Assembly: GCA_937901285.1 (NCBI GenBank)
Contig: CALCHI010000014.1
Span: 1-27,400 of the forward strand
DNA from: UBA8437 sp003445035
GTDB lineage: Bacteria; Planctomycetota; Planctomycetia; Planctomycetales; Planctomycetaceae
Direction: 5' to 3'
Length of the DNA: 27,400 bases
Shown here piece by piece: positions 8,428 through 15,271 of this stretch. The notes below the pieces were generated by a model, which was given only the letters and a program-made list of their open reading frames with translations, had not been told where the DNA came from and ran no database searches. A program made the translations under genes and the position numbers. Position 1 is the stretch's first letter. The number at the start of each line of letters is the position of its first letter.

Positions 8428-8535
8428 ATGCCAACTGGTATTTCGAAGCGGAAATCCGCACCAGTTCAAATGACCGACGCCGATCCACCGTCAGCGGCTC
8501 GTGCGTCGAGCCACAAGACGACAGGTCGGCGTTGA
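8428..8535 (+). CDS. Possible small ORF (35 aa), doubtful
   Basis: An ATG at 8428 with AGGA four bases upstream opens a 35-codon frame ending in TGA. The product is basic, Ser/Ala-rich and unrecognised. It lies antisense to the minus-strand transcript that would link the two neighbouring genes. An AT-rich patch (CATTAATTA near 8409-8417), unusual for this region, lies just before it and could be a promoter -10 region. The ORF is short enough to occur by chance. Confidence 0.15.
   Translation: MPTGISKRKSAPVQMTDADPPSAARASSHKTTGRR
8496..8512 (-). other. Hairpin downstream of the HARE-HTH-like gene
   Basis: GGCTCG and CGAGCC form a perfect six-base stem around a five-base loop, 55-70 bases past the stop of the minus-strand small gene. 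There is no T-run on either side, so it is not a classical terminator; a transcript-end stabilising hairpin is possible. Nearby, the octamer GACAGGTC is directly repeated at 8520 and 8543, 23 bases apart. Apart from the doubtful small ORF, nothing else is recognisable in 8303-8566. Confidence 0.3.
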
Positions 8536-8566
8536 TCACGGCGACAGGTCTCGGTTACCTGGATCT

Positions 8567-8995
8567 CTAAGTCTTGGCAGCTTTCAGCCGATAAGCGCCG
8601 CTCTTCTTGTCTCGCTGAATCGCTTTTGAGTTGTAGACACACTGGTAGACGACGTTCGCGAAGCTCTTGGCCTTGGTCTTATATCCCGAGTTGATGACCT
8701 GTGCGGTCAGATCGTCGAGGCTGAGGCCCTTCGGACTTTTCCCGAGAATCCCGGTCACGACCGAAGCGAGCGATTGTGCGTTTTTGGGCCGCTTGCCACG
8801 GCGGCCGGTTTTCTTGCCGGTCCGTGGCGTCGAAGCGGCAGGGCCCTGCAGAGACTGAAGCTGATTTTCGACGGAATTCAACTCGGCCTGCAGCTGGGAC
8901 CGCTTTTTGCCCAGACTCGTCACCCGACTCTTTTGTTGGGCGAGCAGTGATTCAAGTTCGGCGACAGTCAGATCTGGACCCTTGCGACGTGCCAC
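8567..8995 (-). CDS. Small coiled-coil / winged-helix (HARE-HTH-like) protein
   Basis: The 142-residue protein has three parts. A charged heptad-like coiled coil (about 10-50) holds L-E-S-L-L-A-Q-Q and Q-L-Q-A-E-L-N. A very basic Gly/Pro/Lys linker spans about 55-72. The C-terminal helical domain (about 73-138) runs from S-L-A-S-V-V-T-G-I-L to a final G-A-Y-R-L strand. The order of helices, the S-F-A-N-V-V-Y helix and the closing strand resemble the HARE-HTH winged helix found in bacterial regulators and in RNA polymerase delta subunit. I infer a DNA- or RNA-binding accessory protein, possibly nucleoid-associated. The start is GTG at 8995, fixed by AAGGAG seven bases upstream. A promoter lies just before it, so it is probably expressed on its own. 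Confidence 0.8.
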   Translation of the reverse strand: MARRKGPDLTVAELESLLAQQKSRVTSLGKKRSQLQAELNSVENQLQSLQGPAASTPRTGKKTGRRGKRPKNAQSLASVVTGILGKSPKGLSLDDLTAQVINSGYKTKAKSFANVVYQCVYNSKAIQRDKKSGAYRLKAAKT

Positions 8996-9040
8996 GATGC
9001 GGCTCCTTTATAGAGTTCGTTGGTTGGGTGTGGGCGCCTA

Positions 9041-9070
9041 ACACTAGAGAGCGAATTCAGGGGATGTCAA
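9041..9070 (-). promoter_or_regulatory. Sigma-70-type promoter for the HARE-HTH-like gene
   Basis: On the minus strand a perfect -35 TTGACA (9070-9065) is followed after 18 bases by TAGTGT (9046-9041), which keeps the T, A and final T that matter most in a -10 box. Transcription would start near 9034, giving a leader of about 38 bases that includes the AAGGAG ribosome site. Confidence 0.5.
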
Positions 9071-9314
9071 CTGGAGACGGAACACCGTGTCGTTGTTCTG
9101 GAAAGAACTAAATAGTGAGATGGGTATCGATCAATTTCCGGTGCGAGTTTTTCTAACAATGAGCAGACCTGCGGGTGATTGATCGGGGGGGCCGGGCGGC
9201 TGTGATGAAGTTGTCTTGTCGGAGCAAGATCGATGGACTACCATCCCGCGTCGCCTTGGCGGGTGCGGCCTGCGTCGTGGGCGGTCCGGGCGGGCAACAG
9301 GGACGGATCCCGGT

Positions 9315-10535
9315 GTGCAACTGCTGAAGATCACCACGGCCGCGGTACGATTCTGCGGACGATCGGCGCGGACAACGTGCCAGGCCGTCGTGCTGCTTGT
9401 GATCTTGTTGTGCGTGCTCGAGGTCGGTGTGCGACTGTTCGAGTCGTCGGCGGAATCCGACGATTCCCTGGTGCGTCCGTCGTGGACTTCCGGACAGACG
9501 CTGCGACGACTGGCCCGACTGAAGACAGTGGTGGGCGATCGTACGGTGGCCCTGCAGACCAACAGTCTCGGGTTGCGGGGTGAAGAACCCGTCATGCCCA
9601 AGCCTGCCGATGTGTTGCGAGTGGTCTGTCTGGGAGACGAACGGGTGCTGGCGGCCCGCGTGCCGCGGGAACAGACCTTCTGTCATCGCCTTCAGCAGAC
9701 ATTGCAGAAACGTACCGGGCGACGTGTCGAGGTGATCAACGCGGGTGTTCCCGGCGATTGTCCGTTGCTGACCCTGTTACGAGTCCGCCACGATCTGTTG
9801 GCGCTCGACGCCGACCTGTGGTTGCTGACGTTCGACATGACCGATGTGTCCGACGATTACCGACTGCGTCCCCGTTTGATCGCCGATCGCAATGGCCGTC
9901 CGCTGGCGTGTCCGCACCCGTCCCTGATCAACGGCCAACCCAACCGATGGCAGCAACTCTGTGAGCGGTTTCGGTTGATCGACTGGGGCAGCCGGGAACT
10001 GGGACGGCTCTGGACCCAGACACTGGTCGAGTCTCCGTCAGCCGATCCCGGAAGCCTGCAGGGGCAATACGCGTGGCTGTCCGATCCGCAGCCCAATTGG
10101 GCGATGCACATTCGTCAGGCTCTCGATCCGATTGCGCGGTTGCGAGTGTTGTGTGGTGGCAGGCTGGCCGTGGCGGTGTGTCCGGCACCCTGGCAGGTGG
10201 GCCGCAGTGAAACTCGGCAGAGCGAGGTGCTCGCGAGGTTGGGGATTCCACGTGACTCGATGTTCACCAGTGATGCTCCATTCCGGGTCGTGGGCGAATT
10301 TGCCCGTCGGAACGGAATCCCGTTGTTTGAGTTGTCGGAGGGGTTCCGCGGCGCGGCTGAACAGGTGACGTTGTTCCAGTCGGATCGGGCAGAATTGAGT
10401 CCCGCCGGTCACGAATTGATGGCGCGACTGTTGGCCGATCAGTTGAGCGGCGAAGAGTTGGCATGGTGGGCCGAGCCGGACGACGGTTCGGCCGTGCGTC
10501 CGGCTGCAGCCGAGCGTCGGGTCGGTCCCCGGTGA
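9315..10535 (+). CDS. Membrane-anchored SGNH/GDSL-like protein with degenerate catalytic site
   Basis: The fold is that of an SGNH hydrolase attached by one N-terminal membrane segment (A-V-V-L-L-V-I-L-L-C-V-L-E-V, about 24-37). The family motif N-S-x-G-L-R-G is at 83-89 and the I-N-A-G-V-P-G block at 141-147. All three catalytic positions are changed. The usual G-D-S reads G-D-E (107-109), the usual N-D region reads T-D (176-177), and the usual D-x-x-H reads D-R-A-E (357-360) just before S-P-A-G-H. It is therefore probably not an esterase; a binding or scaffolding role is inferred. The start is uncertain: GTG 9315 is chosen because the 33 residues from the upstream TTG 9216 are Arg/Gly-rich and unlike a signal anchor. 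It is followed by proA 138 bases later. Confidence 0.8.
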   Translation: MQLLKITTAAVRFCGRSARTTCQAVVLLVILLCVLEVGVRLFESSAESDDSLVRPSWTSGQTLRRLARLKTVVGDRTVALQTNSLGLRGEEPVMPKPADVLRVVCLGDERVLAARVPREQTFCHRLQQTLQKRTGRRVEVINAGVPGDCPLLTLLRVRHDLLALDADLWLLTFDMTDVSDDYRLRPRLIADRNGRPLACPHPSLINGQPNRWQQLCERFRLIDWGSRELGRLWTQTLVESPSADPGSLQGQYAWLSDPQPNWAMHIRQALDPIARLRVLCGGRLAVAVCPAPWQVGRSETRQSEVLARLGIPRDSMFTSDAPFRVVGEFARRNGIPLFELSEGFRGAAEQVTLFQSDRAELSPAGHELMARLLADQLSGEELAWWAEPDDGSAVRPAAAERRVGPR

Positions 10536-10550
10536 GCCGCCCGGCGGGTC

Positions 10551-10579
10551 TTGACGGGTTTTGCAGGGTGCAGGATACT
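10551..10579 (+). promoter_or_regulatory. Sigma-70-type promoter for proA
   Basis: TTGACG (10551-10556, five of six) and GATACT (10574-10579, four of six) are separated by exactly 17 bases. Transcription would start near 10586, leaving an untranslated leader of about 88 bases before the proA ATG. This promoter lies just after the upstream stop codon. Confidence 0.5.
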
Positions 10580-10673
10580 CCACGTCCCGCTGACCCGGGA
10601 GAGACCGAAAGGCCGGTCCCTCCCCAGCGATCTCTCACTCGTTCGGCCACCGGTTCCAACAAACTGCCAGTCG

Positions 10674-11936
10674 ATGGACGACCTCCAGCAGTACGCTCGT
10701 TCGATGGCCAGCGGAGCGCGTCAGGCTGCTCTGCGATTGGCCGAGTCGACCGGTGAACAGAGAAACGCGTGGCTGTTGCGGGTGGCCGAGTTGTTGGGGA
10801 CCGAGCGGGAGTCGTTGTCGGAGGCGAACCGGCAGGACATCGAGCGAGCCCCCGAACACGGGTTGACCGACGCGGCCGTCGATCGATTGAGATTGACCGA
10901 TGACCGGATCGACGGGATGGTGACCTCGCTCCACGAGGTGGTGGCGTTGCCCGATCCGGTCGGCGAGGTGTTCGAGTCCAACCAACGGCCCAATGGCCTG
11001 CTGGTGACCCGGGTCCGTGTGCCCTTGGGCGTGGTGTTCTTCATCTTCGAGTCGCGGCCCAACGTGACCGTCGATGCGGCGGCGCTGTGTGTGAAGAGTG
11101 GTAATGCGGTGATCCTGAGGGGGGGCAAGGAGGCGATCCACAGTAACCGGGCGCTGCACGTCCTGCTCGATCGCGCGGCCGAGGACTGCGGGTTGCCCCG
11201 TGAGGCGGCACAACTGGTTGCCACCACCGACCGGACCGTCGTGGGAGAGTTCCTGGGGATGGGGGATCTGATCGACGTGACAATTCCCCGCGGTGGCAAG
11301 TCGTTGATCCAACGAGTGGCCGACGAGGCGACGATGCCCGTGATCAAGCATTTCGACGGGATCTGCCACGTCTATGTCGACGGGGCGGCTGACCTGGAAA
11401 TGGCCGGCCGCATTGTTGTCGACAGCAAGTGCCAACGCCCCGGAGTCTGTAACGCCGCCGAGACGTTGCTGGTCGATCGCCGGGTGGCCGAAAGGTTCCT
11501 TCCCGAGGTCGCCGGAATGTTGATTGAGCAGGGGGTGACACTCCGTGGCTGTGATGAGACTCGGCAACTGGTTCCCGAAGCGGAAGCGGCTGACGAGCAG
11601 GACTTCCGCACCGAGTACCTGGACCTGTTGCTCTCGGTTCGTGTGGTCGACGGAATCGAAGCCGCCGTCAACCACATCCGGGAATACGGTTCGGGGCACA
11701 CCGAGACGATTGTCACCTCCGATCCCGAAACATCGCGGCGGTTCACCCGTTCGGTCGATTCGTCGGCCGTGATGGTCAACGCCAGCACGCGGTTCAACGA
11801 CGGAGGGGAATTCGGGCTGGGGGCCGAGATCGGCATCAGCACGGATCGGTTTCATGCTCGCGGGCCGTGTGGGCTGAAGGAATTGACCAGCTACAAGTAC
11901 GTTGTCCATGGAACCGGCCAACTGAAGTCCGGGTGA
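10674..11936 (+). CDS. proA: Gamma-glutamyl phosphate reductase
   Basis: ProA reduces gamma-glutamyl phosphate to glutamate 5-semialdehyde with NADPH, the second step of proline synthesis in the cytoplasm. It is 420 residues from the ATG at 10674 (E. coli 417). The frame is open further upstream, but the extra 41 residues overlap the promoter and are not conserved-looking. Seen: P-L-G-V-V-F-F-I-F-E-S-R-P-N-V (117-131), the K-S-G-N-A-V-I-L-R-G-G-K-E cofactor loop (141-153), and the catalytic cysteine in Q-R-P-G-V-C-N (C259). The late motif T-E-Y-L-D-L-L-L and the N-A-S-T-R-F-N-D-G block are also present. No proB (glutamate 5-kinase) is adjacent. No ribosome site is evident. The FliM-like gene follows after 57 bases. 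Confidence 0.96.
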   Translation: MDDLQQYARSMASGARQAALRLAESTGEQRNAWLLRVAELLGTERESLSEANRQDIERAPEHGLTDAAVDRLRLTDDRIDGMVTSLHEVVALPDPVGEVFESNQRPNGLLVTRVRVPLGVVFFIFESRPNVTVDAAALCVKSGNAVILRGGKEAIHSNRALHVLLDRAAEDCGLPREAAQLVATTDRTVVGEFLGMGDLIDVTIPRGGKSLIQRVADEATMPVIKHFDGICHVYVDGAADLEMAGRIVVDSKCQRPGVCNAAETLLVDRRVAERFLPEVAGMLIEQGVTLRGCDETRQLVPEAEAADEQDFRTEYLDLLLSVRVVDGIEAAVNHIREYGSGHTETIVTSDPETSRRFTRSVDSSAVMVNASTRFNDGGEFGLGAEIGISTDRFHARGPCGLKELTSYKYVVHGTGQLKSG

Positions 11937-11993
11937 ACAACAGGCTCTGCCGGATTCTCAAGAACTCGGCCACTGATCAGGGAGACACCAGGG

Positions 11994-12962
11994 ATGGGTT
12001 TTGTGCTGAGTCGAACCGAGGTGGAAGCGTTGCTGCCGGGGAAGCGGGAATCGGTTCTCACGCCGCCCGACGGTGGTGTCGGCGAGATCCTCGAGTCGGA
12101 AGGAGTGATCGACTGGCCGGAGGCGACACTGAGACGCCTCGACGATCGACTTCAGGAGGCCGGCGCGGATCTGGCCGTCGCGGTGAGTGAGCGGATTGCC
12201 GGGCGGCGGGAAAACGCCGAACCGGTGGTGTCGGTCGAGTACCTGGGGTTGGCTCCGGGAGCGCGTCTGCCGGGCCGCTCTGAAACGGTGGGGACCTGGA
12301 TGATCCAGGGGCCACGGCCTCGAGAAACCGGTCGGATCGCCATCGAAACCGACCTCGCGATCGGATTGGTTCGTGGCCTGCTGGGAGGAACCGGGGACGA
12401 ACCGTCACGCGACCCGGATTGCCAACTCAGCGGACTCGAACGCTCGTTGCTGACCCGGGCCGTGGAACTGGTCGCCGCGGTGGTGGTGTGCCGGCAGGAC
12501 GACCGGGACAGCGAACAGTGGGAACGGGCCCGAATGGATCTCAGCGTGCGAGCTGAAACCGTTGTGGAGGCGAGCGATCATTACCAGGCCGGTCGAGTGC
12601 TGGCCGGGTTCCAGTGGCAACTGCTCGATTGCGTTGGGCTGGTCCACGTGGAATTGTCCTCGGGTTTCATCGACCGATTGCTGGAGTCGGTTGATGGAGC
12701 GGAGGGGAATGGCCGGCCAGATTCGAGCCAGGCCGTTACGGGCAGCCTGACGGCCCGACTGCCGGTGTCGGGGTTGACTCCCGAAGACCTGGAGGGACTG
12801 GCTCTGGGTGACGTGATTTTGACCGATCGCGGTGTCGATCCGGGCACCGGGGTGATTGGTTGGGACGTGTGGGTTGACGGCCAGCTACGATTCAGAGGGC
12901 AACCCGGAGACTTCGACCGATCGCGAGCCGTCGTGCTCGAACCGCTGGAAGAAGTTCAATGA
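11994..12962 (+). CDS. FliM-like flagellar motor switch protein (SpoA domain)
   Basis: The 322-residue protein has the FliM order of parts. An N-terminal L-S-R-T-E-V-E-A-L-L (5-14) matches the CheY-binding peptide type L-S-Q-x-E-I-D-A-L-L. The middle domain contains L-V-R-G-L-L-G-G-T-G (125-134) and L-S-G-L-E-R-S-L-L-T-R (145-155). The C-terminal SpoA/FliN-type domain (about 253-318) contains L-T-P-E-D-L-E-G-L-A-L-G-D-V-I. FliM forms the C-ring that sets rotation direction in response to phospho-CheY. It starts at ATG 11994 with GGGAGA about 9 bases upstream. No other flagellar or chemotaxis gene is in the window; it lies between proA and the infC operon. It may be the genome's only FliM or a divergent paralogue, so I leave the symbol empty. 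Length is normal for the family. Confidence 0.75.
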   Translation: MGFVLSRTEVEALLPGKRESVLTPPDGGVGEILESEGVIDWPEATLRRLDDRLQEAGADLAVAVSERIAGRRENAEPVVSVEYLGLAPGARLPGRSETVGTWMIQGPRPRETGRIAIETDLAIGLVRGLLGGTGDEPSRDPDCQLSGLERSLLTRAVELVAAVVVCRQDDRDSEQWERARMDLSVRAETVVEASDHYQAGRVLAGFQWQLLDCVGLVHVELSSGFIDRLLESVDGAEGNGRPDSSQAVTGSLTARLPVSGLTPEDLEGLALGDVILTDRGVDPGTGVIGWDVWVDGQLRFRGQPGDFDRSRAVVLEPLEEVQ

Positions 12963-12972
12963 AGGTTGGTTC

Positions 12973-12999
12973 TTGACGCCCGCAGTCGGCGTCTATAGA
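12973..12999 (+). promoter_or_regulatory. Candidate promoter of the infC-rpmI-rplT-pheS operon
   Basis: TTGACG (12973-12978) lies 15 bases before TATAGA (12994-12999), or 17 bases before the overlapping TAGAAA (12996-13001). The spacing is short for the first choice and ideal for the second. Either would start transcription near 13005-13010, just before a leader hairpin. Confidence 0.45.
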
Positions 13000-13017
13000 A
13001 ATAGGGGAAATAACCAG

Positions 13018-13033
13018 CCGTCTGACCAGACGG
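13018..13033 (+). promoter_or_regulatory. Leader hairpin upstream of infC
   Basis: CCGTCT and AGACGG form a perfect six-base stem with a GACC loop. It ends a few bases before the AGGGAGAG ribosome site of infC. Leaders of this operon are known sites of translational feedback in other bacteria (IF3 on infC, L20 on rpmI-rplT). A control role here is inference from position. Confidence 0.4.
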
Positions 13034-13048
13034 GATTAGGGAGAGACG

Positions 13049-13588
13049 TTGCGCCGAAGAGGATTACCACCGACACCAGCGGAACAGATGCACCGGATCA
13101 ACGATCAGATCCGGATCACTCCGGTTCGCGTGGTTGATTCGGAAGGCAACATGGTCGGTGTCCTCCCCACGGAGGAGGGGCTTCAGATAGCTCAGGACGC
13201 TGGCCTGGATCTTGTCGAGGTCAGCCCGAACGACCGTCCCCCTGTCTGTCGGATCATGGACTACGGGAAATTCAAGTACGAGTTGAAGAAGCGGAAAACC
13301 AAGGGAGGCCGGCAGCACAGCGTCCAGGTCAAAGAGATTCGTCTGAGACCAAAGACGGGTGAGCACGACATTGAGTTCAAGATCAAGCGAGCCAGGCGGT
13401 TTCTGGAGAACCGTGACAAGGTGAAGATCAACGTGATCTTTCGGGGCCGCGAGAATGCTCACCGCGATCGGGGACACGAGATGCTGCGAGGAATCATTGA
13501 GATTCTTGAGGACATCGCGAAGGTCGAGAAGCCGCCCGGGATGGAGGGTGGACGGACCATGTCGACGGTGTTGGCTCCCAAGGGTTGA
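13049..13588 (+). CDS. infC: Translation initiation factor IF-3
   Basis: IF3 binds the 30S subunit, keeps subunits apart and checks the start codon and initiator tRNA. The 179-residue product has the N-domain start H-R-I-N-D-Q-I-R-I, the linker E-V-S-P-N-D-R-P-P-V-C-R-I-M-D-Y-G-K-F-K-Y-E, and the C-domain V-K-E-I-R-L-R-P-K with G-R-E-N-A-H-R-D-R-G. The start is TTG at 13049, chosen because AGGGAGAG lies 5-8 bases upstream. The next ATG (13088) has no such site and would remove 13 residues. A rare start codon on infC is a classic feature: IF3 discriminates against non-ATG starts and so limits its own synthesis. rpmI follows after 19 bases. Confidence 0.96.
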   Translation: MRRRGLPPTPAEQMHRINDQIRITPVRVVDSEGNMVGVLPTEEGLQIAQDAGLDLVEVSPNDRPPVCRIMDYGKFKYELKKRKTKGGRQHSVQVKEIRLRPKTGEHDIEFKIKRARRFLENRDKVKINVIFRGRENAHRDRGHEMLRGIIEILEDIAKVEKPPGMEGGRTMSTVLAPKG

Positions 13589-13607
13589 TCCGCCAGGAAC
13601 ACCAAAG

Positions 13608-13808
13608 ATGCCCAAACAGAAGACGCACAAGGGAATGAAGAAGCGGTTCAAGATCTCGGCCAATGGCAAGGTCAAGCATCGCAGCGCTTTCCGCGGTCAC
13701 CTGTTGAGCCGCAAGTCGGGCAAGCAGAAGCGACAGCTGCGTCAGGACGGCGTGTTGGGCGGTGCCGATGCCAAGGATGTTCGAGACAATCTGGCCCCGG
13801 GTTCCTAG
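13608..13808 (+). CDS. rpmI: 50S ribosomal protein L35
   Basis: This is a 66-residue basic ribosomal protein of the large subunit, standard length. Its N-terminus M-P-K-Q-K-T-H-K-G-M-K-K-R-F-K and the block K-H-R-S-A-F-R-G-H-L are diagnostic for L35. It starts at ATG 13608 with AGGA about 9 bases upstream. It is the second gene of the infC operon and is followed by rplT after 75 bases. That gap is longer than its neighbours in the operon and carries a small hairpin. Confidence 0.96.
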   Translation: MPKQKTHKGMKKRFKISANGKVKHRSAFRGHLLSRKSGKQKRQLRQDGVLGGADAKDVRDNLAPGS

Positions 13809-13852
13809 CACGCTGCGGACACCGTAGCTCTTCCTTCCCAGAATGAAAATCA

Positions 13853-13868
13853 CGGCCTCGAAAGGCCG
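13853..13868 (+). promoter_or_regulatory. Hairpin just upstream of rplT
   Basis: CGGCCT and AGGCCG form a six-base stem with a CGAA loop, ending 15 bases before the rplT ATG and directly before its GAGGA ribosome site. In other bacteria L20 binds its own mRNA to repress rpmI-rplT. This hairpin is a candidate part of such a site or a simple translation-modulating structure. Confidence 0.35.
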
Positions 13869-13883
13869 ATCGCGAGGACGACG

Positions 13884-14237
13884 ATGCCACGAGTTCGAAA
13901 GGGATCGGCCCGGCGGAAGGCCAAGAAGAGGTTGTTCCGCGAGGCGCGGGGAAACCGTGGTGGTCGTGGCAAGCTGCTGCGGACGGTCAAGGAGACGGTG
14001 GTTCGTTCGCGGGCCTACGCTTACCGTGATCGACGAACCAAGAAACGGGAATTCCGGCGTCTGTGGATAACCCGGCTCAATGCCGCTTGCCGTCAGCGTG
14101 GTGTGCGGTACTCGCAGTTCATCCACCAGCTCCAGGATTCCGGAATCGAACTCGACCGCAAGACGCTCAGCGAAATTGCGATTTCCCACCCGCAGGTCTT
14201 CGACGAGATCGTGGCGGCCGCGGCTTCAGCGGCTTGA
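13884..14237 (+). CDS. rplT: 50S ribosomal protein L20
   Basis: L20 is an assembly protein that binds 23S rRNA early. At 117 residues it is the normal length. The diagnostic N-terminus M-P-R-V-R-K-G and the long basic helix with K-R-L-F-R-E-A-R-G are present. So are A-Y-A-Y-R-D-R-R-T-K-K-R-E-F-R-R-L-W-I-T-R-L-N-A in two adjoining parts and the C-terminal L-D-R-K-T-L-S-E-I-A. The ATG at 13884 has GAGGA six bases upstream. pheS begins 10 bases after the stop. Confidence 0.97.
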   Translation: MPRVRKGSARRKAKKRLFREARGNRGGRGKLLRTVKETVVRSRAYAYRDRRTKKREFRRLWITRLNAACRQRGVRYSQFIHQLQDSGIELDRKTLSEIAISHPQVFDEIVAAAASAA

Positions 14238-14247
14238 CGCAACAACG

Positions 14248-15264
14248 ATGACCGCCGACGCCCAGGCAGCTTTTGCGAGTTACAAGGACGAGGCGCTCGC
14301 GGCGATTGACTCCGCTTCGTCAGAGGACGCTCTCGAGCTTGTCCGCGTTGAGTTTCTTGGCAAGAAACGTGGACGGCTCAAGGACCTGCAGTCGTTGTTG
14401 GGCCAGGCGGATCCCGAGCAACGGCCCTTGCTTGGCAAGAGCTTCAATCAGGTGCAGTCCGAGGTCAAGGGAGCCCTGGAGGAACGCCAGGGAGTACTCG
14501 CCCGTCCGGTTGCCGCCGTCGCCGCCATCGATGTCACTTTGCCAGGACCGCAGCCGGTCATCGGACGTCGGCACCCGATCACCAGGACGATAGAGGATTT
14601 CAAGGACATCATCGGACGCATGGGGTTCCGTGTGGCCACCGGTCCCGAGCTCGAAGACGACCACCACAACTTCGTCGCTCTGAACATTCCACCCGAACAC
14701 CCCGCGCGTGACCCACTCGAGAACTTCTACCTCGCCACCGCCCTGGTCGGTTCGGGTGAAGACGACGCGGCGGTTTTGATGAGGAGCCAGACATCGACCG
14801 TGCAGATTCGGGTGATGGAGCAGACGGCTCCCCCCGTACGAATTGTTTCGCTGGGCCGCTGCTATCGGCCCGACACGATCGACGCCACGCACCACTGCAT
14901 GTTCCACCAGATGGAAGGCCTGATGGTGGACACCGATGTCACCATGGCCGATCTGAAGACGGTGCTCAAGCACTTCGCCACCGCCTTTCTGGGTGACGAC
15001 GTGTCCGTGCGTTTCCGCCCAAGTTTCTTTCCGTTCACCGAGCCGTCGGTTGAGGTCGACGTGTTGTGGCGGGACCGTTGGCTGGAACTGGGCGGTGCGG
15101 GCATGGTTGACCCCAACGTGTTGCGGCACGTGGGTTTCGATCCCGAGGAGGTGACCGGGTTTGCCTTCGGGTTGGGCATCGAACGGTTCTGCATGATGCG
15201 GTATCAGGTGACCGACATCCGCCGTTTCTTCGAGAACGACGTTCGCTTTCTGAGCCAGTTCTGA
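14248..15264 (+). CDS. pheS: Phenylalanine--tRNA ligase alpha subunit
   Basis: PheS is the catalytic subunit of the (alpha-beta)2 synthetase that charges tRNA-Phe. The product has 338 residues from ATG 14248. The N-terminal helical coiled region includes V-E-F-L-G-K-K-R-G. Class II motif 2 includes G-R-C-Y-R-P-D, D-A-T-H-H and F-H-Q-M-E-G-L (about 203-225). Motif 3 is F-G-L-G-I-E-R-F-C-M-M near the end, followed by D-I-R-R-F-F-E-N-D-V-R-F-L. The frame is open upstream into rplT, but the ATG fits the family N-terminus. There is no clear ribosome site, so coupling to rplT, 10 bases upstream, is likely. The beta subunit gene pheT does not follow; instead a convergent minus-strand gene ends 7 bases away. 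Confidence 0.96.
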   Translation: MTADAQAAFASYKDEALAAIDSASSEDALELVRVEFLGKKRGRLKDLQSLLGQADPEQRPLLGKSFNQVQSEVKGALEERQGVLARPVAAVAAIDVTLPGPQPVIGRRHPITRTIEDFKDIIGRMGFRVATGPELEDDHHNFVALNIPPEHPARDPLENFYLATALVGSGEDDAAVLMRSQTSTVQIRVMEQTAPPVRIVSLGRCYRPDTIDATHHCMFHQMEGLMVDTDVTMADLKTVLKHFATAFLGDDVSVRFRPSFFPFTEPSVEVDVLWRDRWLELGGAGMVDPNVLRHVGFDPEEVTGFAFGLGIERFCMMRYQVTDIRRFFENDVRFLSQF

Positions 15265-15271
15265 GTGAGAC

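Noticed and set aside
9064..9111. 15-codon ORF after CAGGGG
   Set aside because: The site directly abuts the ATG, the peptide is tiny, and it lies opposite the promoter of the small winged-helix gene.
10635..11921. 428-residue minus-strand ORF
   Set aside because: It is the antisense shadow of proA and shows no domain of its own.
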